NCBI GenBank assembly: GCA_945865745.1
Contig: CAMBFP010000036.1
Span: forward strand, 1 to 9,533
DNA: 9,533 bases
From: Rhizobium sp. Q54
Lineage (GTDB): Bacteria > Pseudomonadota > Alphaproteobacteria > Rickettsiales > UBA1997
Direction: 5' to 3'
Positions 1 to 5,793 of the stretch are shown here, in pieces; position 1 is the first letter of the stretch, and each line of letters starts with the position of its first letter. The position numbers and the translations under genes are program-made. The notes under the pieces were generated by a model. The model had not been told where the DNA came from and made no database searches. It worked only from the letters and a program-made list of their open reading frames with translations.

Positions 1-1811
<1,811 letters not shown>

Positions 1812-1822
1812 TCTAAATCTAT

Positions 1823-1841
1823 GTGCAGAACAAATCTGCAC
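1823..1841 (-). repeat. 7-bp perfect hairpin just before the 23S 5' end
   Basis: GTGCAGA and TCTGCAC pair perfectly around a 5-base loop, ending about 12 bases upstream of the predicted mature 5' end of 23S. The location suggests a structural or processing element of the precursor, though the main 23S processing stem needs 3' flanking sequence that is outside the window. Confidence 0.5.
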
Positions 1842-1904
1842 GCTTGCTCGAGGATTTGAATCCCCCATTGTACTTACTCGCTTTCGCTTGCAAAAATACA
1901 ACCC

Positions 1905-1919
1905 TCTCCAAATAGGAGA
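1905..1919 (-). repeat. Small hairpin TCTCC-TATTT-GGAGA
   Basis: A perfect 5-bp stem with a 5-base loop in the pre-23S leader, about 95 bases before the mature 5' end. There is no U-tract after it, so it is not a terminator. Confidence 0.4.
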
Positions 1920-1996
1920 AGAGCCACACATGAATTGAAAATACAATTAAGGTTTTTTTCTTGAGATAAACTTTTTCAGTTTATGAATTCGCTAAA

Positions 1997-2023
1997 TTAG
2001 TACGAGCATTTCTGCTCCACTAA
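1997..2023 (-). repeat. Stem-loop in the 23S leader
   Basis: Outer arms TTAGT/ACTAA and inner arms GAGCA/TGCTC, separated by small internal asymmetries and closed by a 4-base loop, form a compact hairpin downstream of the boxA-like site. It is probably a pre-rRNA folding or cleavage element. Confidence 0.5.
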
Positions 2024-2056
2024 CTTGCAGTATTCTTTAGTTATCAATTATTCACG

Positions 2057-2069
2057 ATTGTTAAACAGC
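2057..2069 (-). promoter_or_regulatory. boxA-like rRNA antitermination element
   Basis: The minus strand reads GCTGTTTAACAAT followed by CGTGAATAATT. This closely resembles the bacterial rRNA boxA (GCTCTTTAACAAT in E. coli) and the GCTGTTTGACA...GTGAA form I recall from alphaproteobacterial spacers. boxA RNA binds NusB/S10 and prevents premature termination of untranslated rRNA transcripts. Its position between promoter and 23S fits that role. Confidence 0.6.
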
Positions 2070-2093
2070 TAATCTTTCAATCAAAACTTTGAG

Positions 2094-2153
2094 AATAGAA
2101 TATCCTTCGCTCGAAAAACTTTTAAGCCATTCGAGAGATTTATTTATTCTACT
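2094..2153 (-). repeat. Nested inverted repeat in the 23S leader
   Basis: The outer arms 2145-2153 and 2094-2102 pair over 9 positions (one G-U on the RNA), and the inner arms CTCGA/TCGAG (2131-2135 with 2110-2114) pair perfectly. It sits just upstream of the boxA-like site, where a boxB-type hairpin or a processing stem would be expected. Its function is inferred from position only. Confidence 0.45.
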
Positions 2154-2275
2154 CTAAGAGTGATTTTTTGGCTCTATAAAGAACCTGTAAAAGACCTTAT
2201 CTATCTTCGCCTAAAGGTAAACTTTCGTAAACTCTTTAGCCTCAATTACTTCCTTTAAAAATTAGAAGGGCGGAC

Positions 2276-2303
2276 ATAATTCTTGCCGATTTTTATTTGT
2301 CAA
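2276..2303 (-). promoter_or_regulatory. Probable 23S rRNA promoter with GC-rich discriminator
   Basis: On the minus strand a perfect -35 TTGACA (2303-2298) is followed after 16 bases by AATTAT (2281-2276), matching 4 of 6 of the -10 consensus. The next bases, GTCCGCCC (2275-2268), form a GC-rich discriminator in an AT-rich neighbourhood, a feature known from stringently controlled rRNA promoters. The start of transcription would be near 2269. The promoter lies only about 45 bases after the rplI stop codon. The pattern was read by eye and has no experimental support. Confidence 0.6.
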
Positions 2304-2344
2304 CACGTAGTTAACAAAAAAAACTAACAACCGAAGAAGGTGCT

Positions 2345-2953
2345 CTACTCCTCGGCAGAAACCTCCGCTTTTTTTCTAACTCTCTTAGGTTTGGTATTTT
2401 TTTGCTCTTCATCAGAAGAAGAATCAGAAATTGATTCTTGCGTTGCTGATTCTTGCTCAGATTTATTCTTTTTTCCACCGCGTAAAAGCGCTTCGATTTC
2501 TGATTCGCTACGAGTTACAATCGCACGAACATCGAAAGAAACATCGGAGTGGGGATTTAATTTTACTTCGTAAACACCAATTTCTTTGATTGGTTTTTTT
2601 AAGAAAACATCAGCGCGAGAAACTAGTTTTTCTCCAAGCATTTCGTTAATTTTTGCTGCAATTACAGATGAATTTACCGAGCCATACAATCTACCGTCAT
2701 CAGAAGCATTTTCGATAATAATCAAATCTTTTCCAGCGATTTTTGCTTTAACTTTAGAGGCGGAGTCGAGGTTGTTTATGTGAGCTTGCTCAAACTCGGC
2801 TTTCTTTGCCTCGAATACTTTGTAATTAGCTGCGGTAAAGCAAATCGCCTTCTTGCTTGGGATTAGGAAATTTTTTGCATAACCGTTGGCCACCTCAACG
2901 ATGTCGCCAATTTTACCAAGCTTAGAAACGGCAGAAATTAAAATAATTTTCAT
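2345..2953 (-). CDS. rplI: 50S ribosomal protein L9
   Basis: This 202-residue protein has the L9 N-terminal domain: MKIILIS at the start, then the diagnostic GKIGDIVEVANGYAKNFLIP (about residues 13-32) that binds 23S rRNA. The connecting helix (about 40-75) and the C-terminal domain (about 76-150) follow. L9 binds domain V of 23S and protrudes near the L1 stalk. E. coli L9 is 149 residues; the extra 50 residues here are rich in Ser, Glu, Lys and Arg and look disordered, and similar tails occur in alphaproteobacterial L9. It is the last gene of the rpsF-rpsR-rplI set, 21 bases after the rpsR stop. No Shine-Dalgarno sequence precedes the ATG (the bases are AATCCCG), but the conserved N-terminus fixes the start. 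The stop is TAG. A run of eight T (2323-2316) follows a weak 3-bp stem, so termination before the 23S promoter is doubtful. Confidence 0.97.
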   Translation of the reverse strand: MKIILISAVSKLGKIGDIVEVANGYAKNFLIPSKKAICFTAANYKVFEAKKAEFEQAHINNLDSASKVKAKIAGKDLIIIENASDDGRLYGSVNSSVIAAKINEMLGEKLVSRADVFLKKPIKEIGVYEVKLNPHSDVSFDVRAIVTRSESEIEALLRGGKKNKSEQESATQESISDSSSDEEQKNTKPKRVRKKAEVSAEE

Positions 2954-2974
2954 CGGGATTTAGATCTGAAATGT

Positions 2975-3313
2975 TTAGTCTTTCTTAATAGGAGAGATAA
3001 GCGCCAAAAAACGCGCCCTCTTGATTGCGTTAGCCAAGGCTCTTTGTTTTTTTGGTGTAACGTTGGTAATTCTACTTGGCAAAATTTTACCACGCTCAGA
3101 CAAAAATTTATTGAGTAATTTCAAATTTTTGTAAGTGATTTCTGTAAGTGGAATACTGCGCAGTGGGCAAGATTTTTTTCTTCTAATGAAGACACTTTGG
3201 TTAACCAAAGAAACTTTGATAAAACCCTCTTCCCCAACCTTTGGAGCCGCGTTATTTGCAGCCGACTTGTTGTTAGATTTGTTGGTAGATTTATTTTGAT
3301 AACTTCTAGACAT
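2975..3313 (-). CDS. rpsR: 30S ribosomal protein S18
   Basis: The 112-residue product carries the S18 core from about residue 37 on. This includes the RRKKSCPL segment, the ITYKNLKLLNKFLSERGKI region, the conserved PSRITNV stretch, and QRALANAIKRARFLALI near the end. S18 pairs with S6 on the platform of the 30S subunit, binding 16S rRNA. The usual length is about 75-90 residues; the first 35 here form an extra Asn/Ser/Lys-rich, low-complexity leader that is probably disordered. The start is well supported: AGGAG (3323-3319) sits 5 bases before the ATG and shares its first two bases with the end of the rpsF TAG stop codon, leaving 8 bases between the genes. The order rpsF-rpsR-rplI is the classical one, although priB/ssb, which sit in or next to this operon in some bacteria, are absent. 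Confidence 0.97.
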   Translation of the reverse strand: MSRSYQNKSTNKSNNKSAANNAAPKVGEEGFIKVSLVNQSVFIRRKKSCPLRSIPLTEITYKNLKLLNKFLSERGKILPSRITNVTPKKQRALANAIKRARFLALISPIKKD

Positions 3314-3321
3314 TGAAACTC

Positions 3322-3732
3322 CTAAATATCGAATTGAACTTGCTCAATCGCCAAATCAATTTTGCTTGGCTCTTTCTTAATATAAACCTTGCCAGCCTTG
3401 TGATCTCTAGCATTTTTGGCGATACATAATGGTGTTTCACCTTGGTGTTCCTCAACGCTAAAAGTAACGCTGCGAATAATATCTTCATTAAAACCCATAA
3501 CACGATTGAGTTCAGCAACTGCCGCATATTCAGAATCGAGACTTAGAAAAACATAGTGTCCACGTGTGTTTTTCTTAACTTTGTAGGCAAGATTTCTTGC
3601 GCCCCAATACTCTCTAAAAACAACCTTACCGCCGCCGTTAGTAACGATCTTGGCTAGATTATCGGTAAGTGTATCAATGTCTTCTGCAGCTAGATCTTGC
3701 CGTGCAATAAAAACGGTCTCGTAAAGAGGCAT
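3322..3732 (-). CDS. rpsF: 30S ribosomal protein S6
   Basis: A 136-residue S6: the N-terminal MPLYETVFIARQDL strand, the GGGKVVFREYWGARNLAYKVKK hairpin region (about 33-54), the GHYVFLSL strand and the LNRVMGFNEDIIRSVTFSVEE C-terminal part of the ferredoxin-like fold. S6 forms a heterodimer with S18 in the 30S platform. Enterobacterial and alphaproteobacterial S6 share the kind of tail seen after about residue 100, here Lys/Asp-rich. It is the first gene of the r-protein set, 88 bases after hemW. The ATG has no Shine-Dalgarno sequence (CTCAAATATT precedes it), but MPLYE is the conserved start. In several bacteria the S6:S18 complex represses this operon by binding the leader mRNA. Confidence 0.97.
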   Translation of the reverse strand: MPLYETVFIARQDLAAEDIDTLTDNLAKIVTNGGGKVVFREYWGARNLAYKVKKNTRGHYVFLSLDSEYAAVAELNRVMGFNEDIIRSVTFSVEEHQGETPLCIAKNARDHKAGKVYIKKEPSKIDLAIEQVQFDI

Positions 3733-3745
3733 AATATTTGAGTAA

Positions 3746-3774
3746 ATTTAAGTTTGAATAATAGGACAGCTCAA
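3746..3774 (-). promoter_or_regulatory. Candidate rpsF operon promoter
   Basis: On the minus strand TTGAGC (3774-3769) and TTAAAT (3751-3746) are spaced by 17 bases, each matching 4 of 6 consensus positions. Transcription would start around 3739, leaving under 10 bases before the rpsF ATG. This fits the missing Shine-Dalgarno sequence but is only a pattern match; a promoter further upstream, or read-through from hemW, is equally possible. Confidence 0.25.
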
Positions 3775-3804
3775 AGGGGCGCGCACCCTATTTAGGGGTT
3801 TTTT
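3774..3804. promoter_or_regulatory. Competing GC-rich hairpins between hemW and rpsF; weak terminator on plus strand
   Basis: Read on the minus strand, the block AGGG (3797-3794 counterpart at 3789-3786) can pair either with CCCCT on its upstream side (loop AAAT) or with CCCCT on its downstream side across GCGCGC. These two folds exclude each other. Read on the plus strand, the first stem is followed by six T (3799-3804), giving a weak intrinsic-terminator look. On the minus strand no U-tract follows, so it does not look like a hemW terminator. It may be an r-protein leader element; uncertain. Confidence 0.3.
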
Positions 3805-3820
3805 AATTGCAACCTCCCGC

Positions 3821-4939
3821 TTAAATGAGCTTTTCGATGATTGAATTAGTAAGCAATCTCGCTTCATCAACAATTTTAACGCGATCAGACATAACCTCGA
3901 TCAAGCCTTGATTAATAAGGTTCTGCAATTTCTTTGGATCAAAAAATTCGCAATTCATTCCGTCGCGCAAACGCAACCCCATTAAAATTAATTCCTCACG
4001 CAATTCTTCTGCCGAAATTTTTTCTAACTTTTGAATTCCTACGCCAGATTCCTCAACTTTCTTTAACCAAGCCAAGGGTTCGTGAAGCATCATAATTGCC
4101 GATCTTTTTTCTTCACCAGCGAGAAAAATTCTCGAATGCGCACCAGCTCCAATTCCCAAATAATCACCACCTTGCCAGTAAACTAGGTTGTGAAGACATT
4201 CGAAATTTTTACGTGAGTAGTTAGAAATTTCGTAAAGCTCTAAGCCAGCCTCAGACGTGATTTTATTCGTCATTTCATAAAATTCTGCTGATAAGTTTTC
4301 TTCCGGCATTTTGAATTTTTTCTGCTGAAATTCTGTAAAAAATTTTGTGCCTTTTTCGATCGTTAATTGATAAAGCGAGAGATGTTTTGTGCCAAAATCA
4401 ATCGCCCTTCTAAGTTCATCAGCCCACTGATCTAGATTCTGCTTTGGCCTTGCATAAATCAGATCGAAGGAAAAATTCTTAAAAACTTTTGCGGCAATTT
4501 CGATTGTTTGCATCGCCTCTTTCGCCGAATGTTCTCGTCCTAAAAATTTAAGATCCTCGTCATTTAAAGCCTGAATTCCGAGCGATAAACGATTAACGCC
4601 AATATCATGCAAAGCCTTGAATTTAGAAGCTTCTGACGATGTTGGATTTGCCTCTAAACTAATCTCACAATTTTCTGCAACATCCCACAATTCAGCAATT
4701 TTTTTCAAAATTCCCTCAACCAAAAATACCGGCATTAACGAAGGAGTTCCTCCGCCAAAAAAAATTGTTTTCACCTTTCTGGCACCAATTTTTTTTGCGA
4801 AAAACTCTAATTCCTTTTCGTAAGCGCGCAAAAAACGCGCATGATCAACGCCTTCCCGCACGTGCGAATTAAAATCGCAGTAAGGACATTTCGATTTGCA
4901 AAAAGGATAATGTATGTAAACAGAAAGATGATTTTTCAC
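3821..4939 (-). CDS. hemW: HemW-type radical SAM protein (heme chaperone, coproporphyrinogen oxidase-like)
   Basis: The 372-residue protein is a radical-SAM enzyme-family member. CKSKCPYC at 14-21 supplies the three cysteines (14, 18, 21) for the 4Fe-4S cluster and is followed by D-F. The Phe replaces the extra cysteine of true HemN (CxxxCxxCxC), which is the signature of HemW. GGGTPS (about 62-67) is the SAM-binding glycine motif, EANPT (about 96-100) and GVNRLSLGIQ (about 114-123) are conserved barrel strands, and LYQLTIEKGT (about 188-197) and EISNYSR with LHNLVYW precede the C-terminal HemN_C domain. The length is usual for HemW, and the N-terminal extension of HemN is absent. Family work describes HemW as a heme-binding chaperone delivering heme to membrane targets. 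The start is GTG, supported by AAGGAG (4955-4950) ten bases upstream. It is divergent from the iron permease, with only 19 bases between start codons. Confidence 0.93.
   Translation of the reverse strand: MKNHLSVYIHYPFCKSKCPYCDFNSHVREGVDHARFLRAYEKELEFFAKKIGARKVKTIFFGGGTPSLMPVFLVEGILKKIAELWDVAENCEISLEANPTSSEASKFKALHDIGVNRLSLGIQALNDEDLKFLGREHSAKEAMQTIEIAAKVFKNFSFDLIYARPKQNLDQWADELRRAIDFGTKHLSLYQLTIEKGTKFFTEFQQKKFKMPEENLSAEFYEMTNKITSEAGLELYEISNYSRKNFECLHNLVYWQGGDYLGIGAGAHSRIFLAGEEKRSAIMMLHEPLAWLKKVEESGVGIQKLEKISAEELREELILMGLRLRDGMNCEFFDPKKLQNLINQGLIEVMSDRVKIVDEARLLTNSIIEKLI
4883..4911 (+). promoter_or_regulatory. Candidate promoter of the FTR1 gene inside hemW
   Basis: AGGACA (4883-4888, 4 of 6 to TTGACA) and GATAAT (4906-4911, 5 of 6 to TATAAT) are separated by 17 bases. 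Transcription would start near 4918, about 40 bases before the permease ATG. Because the hemW and permease starts are 19 bases apart, a permease promoter must lie within hemW coding sequence, as this one does (near hemW codons 10-19). Confidence 0.4.
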
Positions 4940-4958
4940 AAAATTTAATCTCCTTCAA

Positions 4959-5753
4959 ATGCTTCAAATCGCAATCGTCGTCTTCCGTGAAATTCTTGAG
5001 ATCTCGCTAATCCTAGGAATTCTAACCGCCGCCACTAAAGAAATTCCTGGCCGCACGAAATGGATCTTAAGCGGCCTAACTCTTGGCATCGCCGCCTCTC
5101 TTCTTCTTGCATTTTTCACTGACAAAATTTCTGAAAGCCTGGACGGAATGGGTCAAGAATTTTTCAACGGACTCATTTTAATTTCCGCCTCTGTCATGAT
5201 CGGCTGGACTGTTCTCTGGATGCAAAAGCACGCCAGATCTATCTCCGGAGAATTAAAGCGTTTGAGCAACTCCGTCCGCGAAGGCAAAAAACCGCTCTAT
5301 ATTTTACTCGTTGTCGTCTTCTTGTCTGTGCTTCGTGAAAGCGCCGAAGTCGTGCTCTTTACCTACAGCTACTACATCTCCGGCACCGAAGTTTCAGGAA
5401 TTATTTCCGGATTAATTGCCGGATTAATCCTTGGCTCCGCAGTAGGATTTGCTCTCTATCTCGGCATTCTTAAGGCTTTCGGAAAATATTTTTTCATTGT
5501 CACAACTTGGCTTTTGATTTTCTTGTCAGCAGGAATTGCTTCACAAGGAATTGGTTTTTGGATCAACGCCCAAATCACGCCAGCTCTTGGAGAATTCGAT
5601 TTCTCGATGATTCTGTCGCAAGAAAGTTTCATCGGAAAATTTTTACACATATTTTTTGGCTATATTGATCAACCAGCAGGCGCGCAACTTCTTGCTTACT
5701 TCGTTACTCTTGCCGCTTTAATTATCGGTCTCAAAATCGCGAAGAAGTTATAA
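4959..5753 (+). CDS. FTR1/EfeU-family high-affinity iron permease
   Basis: The 264-residue polytopic membrane protein has the two REXXE iron-binding motifs that define the FTR1 family: REILE at residues 10-14 in the first transmembrane helix and RESAE at 126-130 in the fourth. About seven hydrophobic segments are visible (roughly 3-22, 36-53, 72-88, 113-135, 147-170, 178-200 and 244-261), matching the family topology and the length of E. coli EfeU (about 276). In other bacteria such permeases import iron, often with EfeO/EfeB or a periplasmic partner; none is present in this window. The start is fixed because the family begins almost directly with the first REXXE helix. No Shine-Dalgarno sequence is seen (CTCCTTCAA precedes the ATG; its complement is the hemW ribosome site). 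The divergent neighbour hemW gives an iron/heme theme, but joint regulation is inference. Confidence 0.92.
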   Translation: MLQIAIVVFREILEISLILGILTAATKEIPGRTKWILSGLTLGIAASLLLAFFTDKISESLDGMGQEFFNGLILISASVMIGWTVLWMQKHARSISGELKRLSNSVREGKKPLYILLVVVFLSVLRESAEVVLFTYSYYISGTEVSGIISGLIAGLILGSAVGFALYLGILKAFGKYFFIVTTWLLIFLSAGIASQGIGFWINAQITPALGEFDFSMILSQESFIGKFLHIFFGYIDQPAGAQLLAYFVTLAALIIGLKIAKKL

Positions 5754-5754
5754 C
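5749..5754 (+). promoter_or_regulatory. Possible -10 element for the autotransporter gene
   Basis: TATAAC overlaps the permease stop codon (5751-5753) and matches 5 of 6 of the -10 consensus, but the bases 17 upstream (CGGTCT) do not look like a -35. The 40-base gap has no terminator, so co-transcription with the permease is also possible. Confidence 0.2.
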
Positions 5755-5793
5755 TCACACAAATAACCAAAATACCCAAACCACAACAAACCC

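Larger units (their letters stand above)
1812..2269 (-). other. Untranslated 23S rRNA leader (no gene, no 16S, no tRNA)
   Basis: These roughly 460 bases lie between the predicted 23S promoter and the 23S 5' end and have no credible coding frame. They resemble an rRNA leader or the 3' half of a 16S-23S spacer. In transcript order they carry a nested inverted repeat (2153-2094), a boxA-like element (2069-2057), a stem-loop (2023-1997) and two small hairpins (1919-1905 and 1841-1823) just before mature 23S. No tRNA-Ile or tRNA-Ala gene, usual in alphaproteobacterial spacers, is seen. This is inferred to be pre-rRNA with antitermination and RNase processing signals. Confidence 0.7.

Noticed and set aside
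1840..1910. tRNA-like T-arm (GGATTCAAATCC on the minus strand) suggesting a spacer tRNA
   Set aside because: The loop would have an extra base compared with the TTCRANY T-loop, and no acceptor stem, D-arm or anticodon arm can be folded around it.
2305..2345. Intrinsic terminator after rplI
   Set aside because: An eight-T run exists (minus strand, 2323-2316), but the stem before it is only about 3 bp, too weak to call a terminator.
3306..3527. Minus-strand frame of 73 codons overlapping rpsF
   Set aside because: Out-of-frame shadow of rpsF, whose conserved protein sequence accounts for this stretch.
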